Below are positions 18,301 through 26,376 of a stretch of DNA of 64,000 nucleotides, piece after piece (position 1 is the stretch's first letter; the number at the start of each line of letters is the position of its first letter). Both the position numbers and the translations under genes were made by a program. Under the pieces are notes generated by a model that had not been told where the DNA came from, did no database searches, and saw only the letters and a program-made list of their open reading frames with translations. This stretch comes from UKL13-3 sp044353855 (lineage in GTDB: Bacteria; Bacteroidota; Bacteroidia; UKL13-3): positions 496,001 through 560,000 of the forward strand of contig JBILBF010000002.1 in assembly GCA_044353855.1 (NCBI GenBank), read 5' to 3'.

Positions 18301-18943
18301 AATCATTGGAAGCAATAACTGGCACATTGTGTTTGGCAGCAAACTTAAGCAATACTTCGTTTACAGTATTTTGATCGGCAATATCGTGGCGTTGTAGTTC
18401 TACATAATAATCATCGCCAAATAAATCGAGCCACCACTTAAATTCTTTTTCAGCTTCTGCTTCGCCTTTGCGCAAAATTGTTTTGGGAACAATAGCACCA
18501 AGACAACACGTTGTTGCAATTAATCCTTCATGGTATTGTAAAATAAGTTCTTTATCAATGCGAGGGTATTTTCCATACAACCCCTCCATATAACCTAGCG
18601 AACATAATTTCACTAAGTTCTTATATCCTTTTTCGTTTTTAGCTAATAATAATTGGTGAAATCGTTGGTCTTTATCTTCTTTGGTAAAAGCCCTTTTATG
18701 TCTATCAGTTACCACATAAAACTCGCAACCTACAATAGGTTTAACCAAAGGCTTGCCATCGGCACCCTTATGTTTATAAGCCTCGGCCACAAATTTAAAT
18801 GCGCCAAACATGTTTCCATGATCTGTAATTGCCAATGCGGGCATATGGTCCGCTTTTGCTTTTTCAAATAGCAATCCAATATCGGCAGCACCATCCAATA
18901 AGGAGAACTGGGTGTGAACATGTAAATGGGAAAACTGAGACAT
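15362..18943 (-). CDS. dnaE: DNA polymerase III subunit alpha (DnaE)
   Basis: The 1193-residue protein has the DnaE1 layout. The N-terminal PHP domain (HLHVHTQFSLLDG, ITDHGNMFG) is followed by the palm with catalytic aspartates in MPDIDTDFDDDGR near residue 415, YRPGPIAYIP near 640, the helix-hairpin-helix region (GAIKGVGEAAVEEI) and an OB fold (about 985-1065). It is the replicative polymerase subunit of the cytoplasmic holoenzyme. Length is normal for Bacteroidota. No exonuclease domain is inserted, so it is not PolC. Confidence 0.97.
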   Translation of the reverse strand: MSQFSHLHVHTQFSLLDGAADIGLLFEKAKADHMPALAITDHGNMFGAFKFVAEAYKHKGADGKPLVKPIVGCEFYVVTDRHKRAFTKEDKDQRFHQLLLAKNEKGYKNLVKLCSLGYMEGLYGKYPRIDKELILQYHEGLIATTCCLGAIVPKTILRKGEAEAEKEFKWWLDLFGDDYYVELQRHDIADQNTVNEVLLKFAAKHNVPVIASNDSHYVDQQDANAHDILLCINTGSKQSDQKMSDFEGEEGALKTKQRFAFSNDQFYFKTTQEMSTLFADIPQAIDNTNLIVDKVELLDLKRDILLPAFPLPTTFTNQDDYLEHLTWTGAKERYKEITPEIEERIKFELHTIRTMGFAGYFLIVSDFIAAGRNMGVFIGPGRGSAAGSVVAYCISITNIDPIKYDLLFERFLNPDRKSMPDIDTDFDDDGRQKVIDYVVDKYGKNQVAHIVTYGSMAAKMSIKDVARVMDLPLADSNMLAKLVPDKPGISLKRVITAPVDGDNGLRDKEGLQSEDIDNVKKLREIHAGSDLQAIVLREALILEGSVRGTGIHAAGIIIAPSDLTDLIPVSTVKDINLLVTQYDGKVIEDAGVIKMDFLGLRNLSIIRDALKLIKQNHGVVIDIDTIPLDDKKTLELFARGETNATFQFESAGMQKHMKDLKPDRFEDLIAMNALYRPGPIAYIPTYIARKNGKEPVAYDLDAMEEHLKDTYGVTVYQEQVMLLSQKLANFTKGDADVLRKAMGKKDRKMLDKLKPQFIEGAKQNGHDETVLEKVWTDWEAFAQYAFNKSHSTCYAFVAFQTGFLKAHYPAEYMASVLTHNQGNIEKVTFFMEECKRMGVPVLGPDINESEVDFAVNVKGEIRFGMGAIKGVGEAAVEEIIRVRTESGPFITLFDLTSRISPRAVSKKTLEGLVNGGALDCFQNIHRAQYFFPEESEEPNLLEKAVRYGSNAQNNESNNQQSLFGGTQQVTLTEPTIPPCEPWNLIKKLAREKEVIGMYLSGHPLDDYKIEFNYFNVTAISRAEEFKNKDFNIAGVITDVFERMGKNNKPYGSFTLEDYSGNIRVTMWSEDFLRYKHFLTVGQMLFIKGTMKPGFRSPDQFEFKVNQIMLLAEVRERLLNKVTLTIKADKFKNGFLQQFHALVQNHKGTAVLKLNIIDDDQRIAVNTSSTRYKINFENEMVKELEDMGVEYKLN

Positions 18944-19175
18944 TTGGTAAAAAATAGGCTGTTAAGTTTTAAAATTCGAAAGCAAGAATATGTTTTGGAA
19001 TATATAAAATGAATGTCCCAAACATACCAAAACGGAAGCGAAAAATTAGCCTATGTTGAAAAAATAGACAATGTATAATGATTCAGCCAAGTAGATGTGG
19101 AATAACCAAATCATGCAACACTTTTTTGGGCTATTGTAATTTTTTTGCATAAAACTAGGTTGAATCTCAATAAAA

Positions 19176-19206
19176 GTTGCATTTTATAAAAACTTATATA
19201 GTTTTG
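19176..19206 (+). promoter_or_regulatory. Bacteroidota-type promoter (-33/-7) for the T9SS cargo gene
   Basis: GTTG at 19176-19179, a 19-base spacer, and TAGTTTTG at 19199-19206 fit the Bacteroidota vegetative consensus TTTG-N19-TAnnTTTG. It lies 37 bases before the ATG at 19244. The rest of the 300-base gap 18944-19243 shows nothing else that I can identify. Confidence 0.65.
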
Positions 19207-19243
19207 GAGTTGCTAAAAATTAACAAATAATTAATACATAAAC

Positions 19244-21115
19244 ATGAAAAAACTGTACATCTTAGGATTTTTGGGATTAGCAATTGCAGCTAATGCTCAA
19301 AACAAGAGTCAAACGGTAAGAAACAATGCCACCACTCAACGTTTGAAAAATGTTGATTATGTAGCACCTTCACCAGTAGTTGAAAAACACGTAAGCACTA
19401 CCAAAAGCTCATCAACGTTTAATAAAAACTTAGGTATTTGGGATACAGAAATAGGACAAACTCAATGGATCAATCAAACGAGTGGAGCTATCTATAGAAG
19501 GTTAATGTTGTATCCTAATGGTACATTATCAACTACCTGGACAGCATCTTCTGACAATGCAGGATTAAGTAGAGGTTCTGGATATAACCATTTTGCAAAC
19601 AATGCTTGGGGCCCATCAACAGGTCTTCGAATTGAACAACAAAGAACAGGCTTTCCTTCCATTCAAGTATCACCTACAGGTAAAGAAGTAATCCTTTCTC
19701 ATAGGGTAGATACCAGTGGTCGTTCGGGTGGATTGGTATACAATGAAAATGCTGGAATCGGTTCAAATTCTTGGACTTCATCTGTTGTTTTTAAACCATC
19801 AAATACAAATCAGCCAAGTACTTTATGGCCACAAAGCACTGTATCAGGCGACTATTTAATTGTTGCTTCTCTTTTTCAAGATTCAACAGATGATCAACCT
19901 GATTATGTTAAATTAAATGGCGTAAGAAATCCTTTAATTGTAAGAAGATACCAATTTTCAACACAAACTTGGTTACAAGAAGATTCTATTTTAACTGGAT
20001 TTGATTCTACTTTAACAACAATTGGAAGACCTGATACTTATTCGATAGATGCAAATGGAAGCAATGTTGCAATCGCATATTCAGACGTGTTTTCAAGTAC
20101 TGTTTTATGGAAATCATCTGATAATGGCGCAACTTGGGTTAAAACAATTATTGATACATTCCCTGTTCCAAATTTTGTATTTGATAAAGATACATTAGAT
20201 GATGTAACCAGAACAGATGGTTCACCGCATGTATTGGTTGATGGAAATGGGAAAGCACACTTTTTCTCTGGAAAAGCAACATTTAGCGATAGCATTTTAA
20301 ATGATGGAAGTTATACCTATTCATTTAGCCGTATGGTTGGTATTCAAAATTCTGCAAATGATGGTATCTTATATTGGAGCGAATATGATCCTACTTTCCG
20401 CCAAATTGCTGTTACACCTCCAAATGCAGATCAAGACAGTACATTATTAGATGGTAGTTTTAGAGAAGCTAATTACAGATACGAAATTAGCAATGCAACT
20501 TGGCCATCTGCTGGTTTAGATTCTAATGGTAAAATATATGTTGTGTTTTCGGGATTAACGCCTGGAGATTTAACTGAAGATGCATTAGCTAACTATAGAG
20601 ATATTTACTTGTTTACTTCTTCTGATAGCGGATCAACTTGGTCAAGCGTTTCTAACTTAACATCAAATATCCAAATAAACAGAGAAGAAGTTTATCCAAC
20701 AATTGCAAAAAATGTTGATGATAATATTCACTTAACATATCTATTAAAAAGTTCACCTGGAACAAGTAGTAACACAGGAGACACTTATATTATTCGCTAC
20801 TTACGTGTTCCTGTTTCTAGAATTGAAGGTGGAACATTAAATGTAAATGAAGCTAATAAATTATTTACAGTGGCTTCAAATTACCCTAATCCATTTAGCA
20901 ATAGCACCATTATTCCTGTTACATTAACAGAAAAAGCAACTGTGAATATTACAGTTATGAATATTTTGGGTGAAGTAGTTTACAACAAATCATTTAATAA
21001 CAATACTATTGGTGTGAATGAATTTGAAGTTAATGCAGGATTTAAATCTGGTTTCTATTTTTACACTGTTGAAGCAGGTGGATTTAAAACAAGCGGTAAA
21101 ATGCTTGCTGAATAA
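19244..21115 (+). CDS. Secreted protein with Asp-box repeats and type A T9SS sorting domain
   Basis: The 623-residue protein begins with a signal peptide (MKKLYILGFLGLAIAANAQ). The body contains BNR/Asp-box-like motifs (SSDNGATWVK, SSDSGSTWSS) typical of sialidase-like beta-propellers. The last roughly 75 residues form a type A type-IX sorting tail: NYPNPFSNSTIIPVTL, VNITVMNILGEVVYN, and FKSGFYFYTVEAGGFKTSGK. It is therefore exported to the cell surface or medium by the T9SS. The catalytic residues of true sialidases were not recognised, so no enzyme activity is claimed. It has a good promoter upstream and a terminator downstream. Confidence 0.88.
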   Translation: MKKLYILGFLGLAIAANAQNKSQTVRNNATTQRLKNVDYVAPSPVVEKHVSTTKSSSTFNKNLGIWDTEIGQTQWINQTSGAIYRRLMLYPNGTLSTTWTASSDNAGLSRGSGYNHFANNAWGPSTGLRIEQQRTGFPSIQVSPTGKEVILSHRVDTSGRSGGLVYNENAGIGSNSWTSSVVFKPSNTNQPSTLWPQSTVSGDYLIVASLFQDSTDDQPDYVKLNGVRNPLIVRRYQFSTQTWLQEDSILTGFDSTLTTIGRPDTYSIDANGSNVAIAYSDVFSSTVLWKSSDNGATWVKTIIDTFPVPNFVFDKDTLDDVTRTDGSPHVLVDGNGKAHFFSGKATFSDSILNDGSYTYSFSRMVGIQNSANDGILYWSEYDPTFRQIAVTPPNADQDSTLLDGSFREANYRYEISNATWPSAGLDSNGKIYVVFSGLTPGDLTEDALANYRDIYLFTSSDSGSTWSSVSNLTSNIQINREEVYPTIAKNVDDNIHLTYLLKSSPGTSSNTGDTYIIRYLRVPVSRIEGGTLNVNEANKLFTVASNYPNPFSNSTIIPVTLTEKATVNITVMNILGEVVYNKSFNNNTIGVNEFEVNAGFKSGFYFYTVEAGGFKTSGKMLAE

Positions 21116-21139
21116 GCTCCTCTTAAATTATATTTACCG

Positions 21140-21174
21140 AAAGGCACTCAATATTGGGTGCCTTTCTTATTTTT
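21140..21174 (+). terminator. Intrinsic terminator after the T9SS cargo gene
   Basis: AAAGGCAC (21140-21147) pairs with GTGCCTTT (21158-21165), followed by a T-rich run. It lies 24 bases after the stop codon. Confidence 0.75.
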
Positions 21175-21180
21175 GGACTA

Positions 21181-22173
21181 TTGGAAAACTCGAACCTTAT
21201 TAAAATTAAAGCCATTCGCAATGTACTTCTTATAGGTGTTGCCATCATGCTACTTAAATTTGTAGGGTATTTTCTAACCCACTCCAATGCACTATTAAGT
21301 GATGCACTAGAATCTATTATAAATGTAGTTGCAGGTGCTTTTGCTTATTACAGCATAAAGCTTGCCGCCAAACCCAAAGACATTGCTCACCCATATGGGC
21401 ATGGAAAAATCGAATTTGTATCTGCAGGGTTTGAAGGAGGATTAATTTTAATTGCTGGTCTGATAATTATTGGAAAATCCATCATGAATATGCTACATCC
21501 AGTAGCTATTGAACAACTCAATATAGGTGCCGTATTGGCTACCATTGCAGGTCTTTCAAATTATATACTCGGTAGGTTTTTAATCAAAACTGGACAACAA
21601 CATCAATCCATTACCTTAATTGCTGATGGAAAACATTTACAAAGTGATACCTGGAGTAGCCTTGGTTTGGTAGCTGGCATCATACTTATTTATGTTACAG
21701 GTTGGGTATGGCTCGATAATGTATTTGCTATCTTTTTTGCAGTCATCATTATTGTTACGGGCTCAAAATTGGTTCGTAAATCATTAGCAGGATTGATGGA
21801 TGAAGCTGATGAATATGTGTTAAATGATGTAGTGAAGGTATTAAATGACAACCGCAAACCGATTTGGATTGATTTTCATAATTTACGCATTCAACAATAT
21901 GGTTCAAGTTTTCATATTGATTGCCATATTACATTGCCTTGGTACAATGATTTAAAAACCACACATGACGAACTCAAAAATATTGAAGAGTTAATCACCG
22001 ATAAATTTCACCATCAGGTTGAACTTTTTATTCACCCAGATCCTTGTTTGCCATTTAGTTGCAACCTCTGCCAATTAAATAATTGCAGCGTTAGGCAAAA
22101 CCCCTTTGCTCAAAAAATAGAATGGACAATAGAGAATATACTGCTTAACGAAAAACATAAGATTAGTGAGTAA
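21181..22173 (+). CDS. CDF-family cation efflux transporter
   Basis: The protein is 331 residues from the TTG at 21181. The TTG at 21154 lies inside the preceding terminator and is less likely, and no suitable ATG exists near the N-terminus. Family features are visible: six membrane spans with the metal-site motifs DALESIINV in helix 2 and DGKHLQSDTWSS in helix 5, and a cytoplasmic C-terminal domain with HIDCHITLP. It would export divalent cations such as Zn2+ or Fe2+ in exchange for protons. A cysteine-rich tail (CLPFSCNLCQLNNCS, near residues 290-304) may bind metal. Confidence 0.88.
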   Translation: MENSNLIKIKAIRNVLLIGVAIMLLKFVGYFLTHSNALLSDALESIINVVAGAFAYYSIKLAAKPKDIAHPYGHGKIEFVSAGFEGGLILIAGLIIIGKSIMNMLHPVAIEQLNIGAVLATIAGLSNYILGRFLIKTGQQHQSITLIADGKHLQSDTWSSLGLVAGIILIYVTGWVWLDNVFAIFFAVIIIVTGSKLVRKSLAGLMDEADEYVLNDVVKVLNDNRKPIWIDFHNLRIQQYGSSFHIDCHITLPWYNDLKTTHDELKNIEELITDKFHHQVELFIHPDPCLPFSCNLCQLNNCSVRQNPFAQKIEWTIENILLNEKHKISE

Positions 22174-22184
22174 GTGTATATCAA

Positions 22185-23582
22185 CTAAAATATTTTTCCT
22201 GGGTTCAATAATCCTTTAGGGTCAAAGGCTGCTTTAATATTGCGCATCAATTGCAATTGAAATTCTGGAATAACAATTGACATATATGGTTTTTGAACCA
22301 ACCCAATTCCGTGTTCACCACTAATGGTTCCTTTAAGCTGTTTGCACAACGAAAAAATTTCTTCAATAGCTTGGTGAATTTCAGTATTCCAAAACGCATC
22401 TGTCAATGCATCTTTTAAAATATTCACATGTAAATTTCCATCACCTGCATGTCCGTAACAAATAGTGCGAAATCCATAACGCTCTCCAATATTTTTTACC
22501 CCCTTAAACAAAGCAGGTAATTCGGCACGAGGAACTACGGTATCTTCTTCTTTGTAAGTATTGTTGTGCTTAGTAGCTTCACCAATACTTCTGCGCAATT
22601 TCCAAAAGTATTCTTTTTCATCAGCTGATTGAGCAAACAATACTTCACCACTTTGGTGTGCGTATAAAACTTCGCTTATGGTTTCACATTCTTTCATCAT
22701 GGCATCCAAATCATTACCATCCACCTCAATGAGTAAGTATGCTTCAACACCTTCTTCTACCATAAATTGGATAGTCAATAATTGAGCCGCTAAACGAAAA
22801 CCTTCAGGTTCTATAAACTCACAAGCACTCGGATTGGCGCCTGCCAAAAAAATTCCATTCACAGCCTCGCATGCTTTTTCAGGTGAACTAAAAGGAGCCA
22901 ACAAAAGCAATGTATGCTTTGGGTGTGGAATGAGTTTTAAAACCATTTTCGTAACTACACCAAGTGTTCCTTCACTGCCAATCATTAAATGTGTGAGGTT
23001 GTATCCTGTTGAATATTTTAAGGTATTAGCTCCCGTCCACATAATTTCTCCTGTAGGCAATACCACTTCTAAATTTAACACATAATCACGCGTTGTTCCA
23101 TATTTTAAAGCTCTGGGACCACCACTCGCATGTGCAATATTGCCTCCCAAAAAACAGCTGCCTTTGCTTGCTGGATCTGGGGGATAAAACAAACCTTTTT
23201 CACGCACAGCATGTTGAAGTGCTTCATTTACAACACCTGGTTCAACGGTAACTTGAAAATTGCGTTCATCAATTTGGATAATGTTAGTAAACCGTTCCAT
23301 AGCCAAAACCACTCCGCCAAAAACTGGTAAAGCACCACCACTCAAACCCGTACCCGCTCCGCGAGGTGTAATTGGAATTCCAGCCTCATAGCATATTTTT
23401 AAAATTGTAGAAACCTGCTCGGTCGTTTCGGGTTTAACCACAACCTCTGGATAATAAACCAAATCTTCGGTATAATCCCGTGCATATTTTTCCGTTTCTA
23501 AAACCCCAACCATCACAAAAGCCTCTCCAACTATTTGCTGAAAAGCTTTGATATGCTGTTCTGTTACTTTGTTATATTGCAT
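22185..23582 (-). CDS. FAD-linked oxidase, GlcD / D-lactate dehydrogenase type
   Basis: The protein is 465 residues from ATG complementary to 23580-23582. A longer frame from 23615 adds MRLCVFAVKLH, which is just the translated CGCAAAG repeat, and is rejected. The PCMH-type FAD domain (TPRGAGTGLSGGALP near 80-95, PPDPASKGSCFLGGNI) and the C-terminal GHAGDGNLHVNIL and SGEHGIGLVQKPY match glycolate oxidase subunit GlcD and FAD D-lactate dehydrogenases. It oxidises a 2-hydroxy acid, but the true substrate is uncertain. No glcE/glcF genes are adjacent. It converges with the CDF transporter. Confidence 0.9.
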   Translation of the reverse strand: MQYNKVTEQHIKAFQQIVGEAFVMVGVLETEKYARDYTEDLVYYPEVVVKPETTEQVSTILKICYEAGIPITPRGAGTGLSGGALPVFGGVVLAMERFTNIIQIDERNFQVTVEPGVVNEALQHAVREKGLFYPPDPASKGSCFLGGNIAHASGGPRALKYGTTRDYVLNLEVVLPTGEIMWTGANTLKYSTGYNLTHLMIGSEGTLGVVTKMVLKLIPHPKHTLLLLAPFSSPEKACEAVNGIFLAGANPSACEFIEPEGFRLAAQLLTIQFMVEEGVEAYLLIEVDGNDLDAMMKECETISEVLYAHQSGEVLFAQSADEKEYFWKLRRSIGEATKHNNTYKEEDTVVPRAELPALFKGVKNIGERYGFRTICYGHAGDGNLHVNILKDALTDAFWNTEIHQAIEEIFSLCKQLKGTISGEHGIGLVQKPYMSIVIPEFQLQLMRNIKAAFDPKGLLNPGKIF

Positions 23583-23591
23583 GTGCAATTT

Positions 23592-23613
23592 TACCGCAAA
23601 GACGCAAAGACGC
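23592..23613 (+). repeat. Left CGCAAAG-type inverted repeat of the GxxExxY unit
   Basis: The sequence TACCGCAAAGACGCAAAGAC-GC contains the heptamer-like CGCAAAG repeated. It sits 11 bases before the GxxExxY ATG and 9 bases outside the start of the glcD-like gene on the other strand. Confidence 0.75.
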
Positions 23614-23624
23614 AAAGATAAATT

Positions 23625-24011
23625 ATGAACAACGAACAGTTAAACGAACTTGGAAAACAAATACTAGACGCATCCATTGAGGTTCACAAACAACTTGGTG
23701 CTGGTTTACTAGAAAGTGTTTATGAATTATGTTTATACAAAGAGCTTTGCGATAGAAATATTTCAGTTCAACGACAAGTATATTTGCCAATAACTTACAA
23801 AAACGAAATATTGGATGCTAATTATAGAATAGATTTGCTTATAGCCGAAGAAATTATAATTGAACTTAAGGCTGTTGATATATTATTACCAGTGCATGAA
23901 GCCCAAATAATAACTTATCTTAAACTTGCAGACAAAAGACTAGGTTTTTTAATCAATTTTAATGTGCCTAGATTGGTTGAAGGATTTAAACGAAAAGTAA
24001 ACAATTTTTAA
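23625..24011 (+). CDS. GxxExxY-family protein (PD-(D/E)XK nuclease-like)
   Basis: The 128-residue protein has the signature GAGLLESVYE (G27, E30, Y33) and a PD-(D/E)XK-like core YRIDLLIAEEIIIELKAV with D70, E80 and K82. It matches the GxxExxY family (PDDEXK_3), which are small solo genes of unknown biological role predicted to be nucleases. In many genomes (from memory) these genes are bracketed by CGCAAAG-type repeats, and the same is seen here on both sides. The reading frame is intact. The gene lies between a glcD-like gene and dpp4, with no functional link to either. Confidence 0.87.
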   Translation: MNNEQLNELGKQILDASIEVHKQLGAGLLESVYELCLYKELCDRNISVQRQVYLPITYKNEILDANYRIDLLIAEEIIIELKAVDILLPVHEAQIITYLKLADKRLGFLINFNVPRLVEGFKRKVNNF

Positions 24012-24027
24012 CATGATAAACAATACA

Positions 24028-26172
24028 ATGCGCCTTTGCGCCTTTGCGGTAGTTACTCTTTGCGCCTTTGCGTTTAAAACTAGTGCGCAAAACATTACCC
24101 TCGAAGATATTTGGAGTAAAGGAACCTTTTCAACCAAATCTGTTTCGGGTTTTAATTCCATGAAAGATGGTAACTATTATTCGACACAAGATGAAAATGA
24201 TAATATTATTCGCTACAACTTTGCAACAGGAGCAGCAGTTGATACCCTTTTAAAAAGTAGCGATATTGGCCTACATAACTTTGATTACACTTGGAGTGCC
24301 AGCGAGAACAAACTCTTACTGCAAACCAATATGAAATTTATTTACCGCCACTCATTTACCGCTACAATTTATATATACGATGTAAAAAACAAACAACTTA
24401 CCCAGCCAATTAAAGATGCAGTGATGTTAGCTGAGTTTTCACCTGATGGAAATAAGCTAGCCTATGTGCGCGATAACAATTTATTTTATTATGATTTGGT
24501 TGCCAAAAAAGAAATACAAATTACCACCGATGGAAAAGTAAACAGCATAATTAATGGTGCTACTGATTGGGTGTATGAAGAAGAATTTGCCTTAAGCAAA
24601 GGATTTTACTGGAATAATAATGGTTCACAATTGTCCTTTTATCGATTTGATGAAAGTAAAGTTAAAGAATATGGAATGCCTACTTATGGCAATTTATATC
24701 CTCAAGAATATACCTTTAAATACCCAAAAGCTGGTGAATCAAATTCTGCTATTCAGATATATGTGTTTGATGTAAACAAAGCGTCAAAACAACTCATGAA
24801 TATTGGCTCCGAAACAGATATATATATTCCAAGAATAGGCTGGACACACAACACCAATATTTTATCTATACAACGTTTAAACCGTTTGCAAAACAAGCTT
24901 GAGTTACTATTGGCAAATACAAAGGATGGATCAACTAAAACCATTTACACCGAAGAAAACAAAGCGTATATTGACATTCCCGAAATTACTTTTTTAGCAG
25001 ACAATAAAACCTTTATCCTCAATAGCGAAAAAAGCGGATGGAACCATTTATACCAATACAATTTAGATGGATCATTGGTCAAACAAATTACAAACGGAAA
25101 CTGGGATGTAGATCAAGTTTATGGTATTGCTGAACAATCGAAAACAATTTACGCCTCAACAACTGAAATAAACTCAGCCGAAAGATATGTATATGCTATT
25201 TCACTTGATGGAAAATCAAAAAAACAATTAACCAAACGGAATGGGTGGAATAGCGCAACGTTTAACGCAACTTACTCTTATTTCTTGTTAAGCAATTCAA
25301 CCATTAACACTCCACCCTTTTATGCTTTGTGCAATAACAGTGGTAAGGAATTACGCGTATTGGAAGATAACAAAATTGCAACAACCAAATTGAGTAACTA
25401 CAACTTGGTTAAAGCCGAAACAACAACCTACCAAAATGCTTATGGCGAAAACTTAAATGCGTTTGTTATAAAACCAATAAGTTTTGATGCTACCCAAAAA
25501 TATCCTTTACTCATGTATGTATATGGTGGTCCGGGTCATCAATTGGCTGTAAATCGTTGGATGGGAGCTAACTATTTTTGGTTTGAAATGCTTGCACAAA
25601 AAGGATACATGATTGTATGTGTGGATGGAAGAGGTACAGGATTTAAAGGTGAAGCGTTTAAGAAATCGACTTACCTCCAATTGGGTAAATACGAAATAGA
25701 AGACCAAATATACATAGCCCAACAATTGGGCAAATTACCATACGTAGATGCAACAAGAATTGGACTATTTGGATGGAGTTTTGGTGGATACATGGCAAGC
25801 TTAGGCATAAGCAAAGGAGCTACTACATTTAAAACAGCCATTGCCGTTGCACCAGTAACCAATTGGAGGTATTATGATAATATTTACACCGAACGGTTTA
25901 TGCGCACACCCCAAGAAAATGGAAAAAGTTATGATGATAATTCACCATTGAGTCATGTAGAAAAAATTAAAGGAAACTATTTAATTATACATGGAACAGC
26001 CGATGATAACGTGCATTTTCAAAATACAGTAGAGATGGTGAATGCGATGGTGCAAAAAAACATCCCATTTGATAGTGAAATTTATCCTAATAAAAACCAT
26101 GGAATTAGTGGTGGCAAAACACGATTACATTTATATGATAAAATGACGAGGTATATTTTGGAGAAACTATAA
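24028..26172 (+). CDS. Dipeptidyl peptidase IV, S9B family
   Basis: The protein is 714 residues from ATG 24028 (an ATG at 24013 would add MINNT). An N-terminal beta-propeller (about 40-480) precedes an alpha/beta-hydrolase domain with the nucleophile in GLFGWSFGGYMASLG (Ser near 583), Asp in HGTADDNVH and His in PNKNHGISGG. The conserved Glu pair DWVYEEEF that binds the substrate N-terminus is present. It is a periplasmic or surface enzyme removing Xaa-Pro dipeptides, which fits the two POT peptide transporters downstream. The signal peptide (MRLCAFAVVTLCAFAFKTSAQ) is encoded largely by the CGCAAAG repeat. Confidence 0.93.
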   Translation: MRLCAFAVVTLCAFAFKTSAQNITLEDIWSKGTFSTKSVSGFNSMKDGNYYSTQDENDNIIRYNFATGAAVDTLLKSSDIGLHNFDYTWSASENKLLLQTNMKFIYRHSFTATIYIYDVKNKQLTQPIKDAVMLAEFSPDGNKLAYVRDNNLFYYDLVAKKEIQITTDGKVNSIINGATDWVYEEEFALSKGFYWNNNGSQLSFYRFDESKVKEYGMPTYGNLYPQEYTFKYPKAGESNSAIQIYVFDVNKASKQLMNIGSETDIYIPRIGWTHNTNILSIQRLNRLQNKLELLLANTKDGSTKTIYTEENKAYIDIPEITFLADNKTFILNSEKSGWNHLYQYNLDGSLVKQITNGNWDVDQVYGIAEQSKTIYASTTEINSAERYVYAISLDGKSKKQLTKRNGWNSATFNATYSYFLLSNSTINTPPFYALCNNSGKELRVLEDNKIATTKLSNYNLVKAETTTYQNAYGENLNAFVIKPISFDATQKYPLLMYVYGGPGHQLAVNRWMGANYFWFEMLAQKGYMIVCVDGRGTGFKGEAFKKSTYLQLGKYEIEDQIYIAQQLGKLPYVDATRIGLFGWSFGGYMASLGISKGATTFKTAIAVAPVTNWRYYDNIYTERFMRTPQENGKSYDDNSPLSHVEKIKGNYLIIHGTADDNVHFQNTVEMVNAMVQKNIPFDSEIYPNKNHGISGGKTRLHLYDKMTRYILEKL
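24030..24051 (-). repeat. Right CGCAAAG-type inverted repeat, overlapping the dpp4 start
   Basis: GCGCCTTTGCGCCTTTGCGG-TA is the inverted partner of 23592-23613. A further shorter copy (CTTTGCGCCTTTGCG, 24058-24072) follows. Together they encode residues 2-15 of the DPP IV signal peptide. Confidence 0.75.
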
Positions 26173-26193
26173 TAAAAATAATATATTCGAGAT

Positions 26194-26376
26194 ATGATAA
26201 CTAAAGAACAAATTATCAAAACAGTAAATGAATTGCCTCAAGAATTTTCTACAGAAGAATTCATTCAAAAGATAGTGCTGTTGCAAAAAATAGATAAAGG
26301 ATTACAGCAGTCATTGGCGGGTGAAATTGTTTCGAATGATGAAGCAAAAAAGCATTTAGCAAAATGGCTCAAATAA
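26194..26376 (+). CDS. Antitoxin-like small protein
   Basis: The 60-residue acidic/helical protein (MITKEQIIKTVNELPQEF, then a C-terminal AKKHLAKWLK) resembles Bacteroidota antitoxin/addiction-module components that precede ParE/RelE toxins. Its end overlaps the toxin ATG by 13 bases, the usual order and spacing for a toxin-antitoxin operon. It lies 21 bases after dpp4. The toxin partner is interrupted, so this antitoxin may be an orphan. Identification rests on context and length more than on a clear domain. Confidence 0.65.
   Translation: MITKEQIIKTVNELPQEFSTEEFIQKIVLLQKIDKGLQQSLAGEIVSNDEAKKHLAKWLK

Larger units (their letters stand above)
23592..24051. mobile_element. Putative repeat-bounded unit carrying a GxxExxY gene
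   Basis: A 460-bp segment is bounded by 22-bp imperfect inverted repeats (23592-23613 and 24030-24051, 20 of 22 matching, both reading TACCGCAAAG from the outside inwards). It encloses one gene, the GxxExxY protein, and little else. The shape resembles a small mobile or amplified unit, but no transposase and no clear target duplication are visible. Confidence 0.5.

Noticed and set aside
21154..21180. TTG 21154 as start of the CDF transporter
   Set aside because: It lies within the terminator stem of the preceding gene. TTG 21181 begins just before the first helix.
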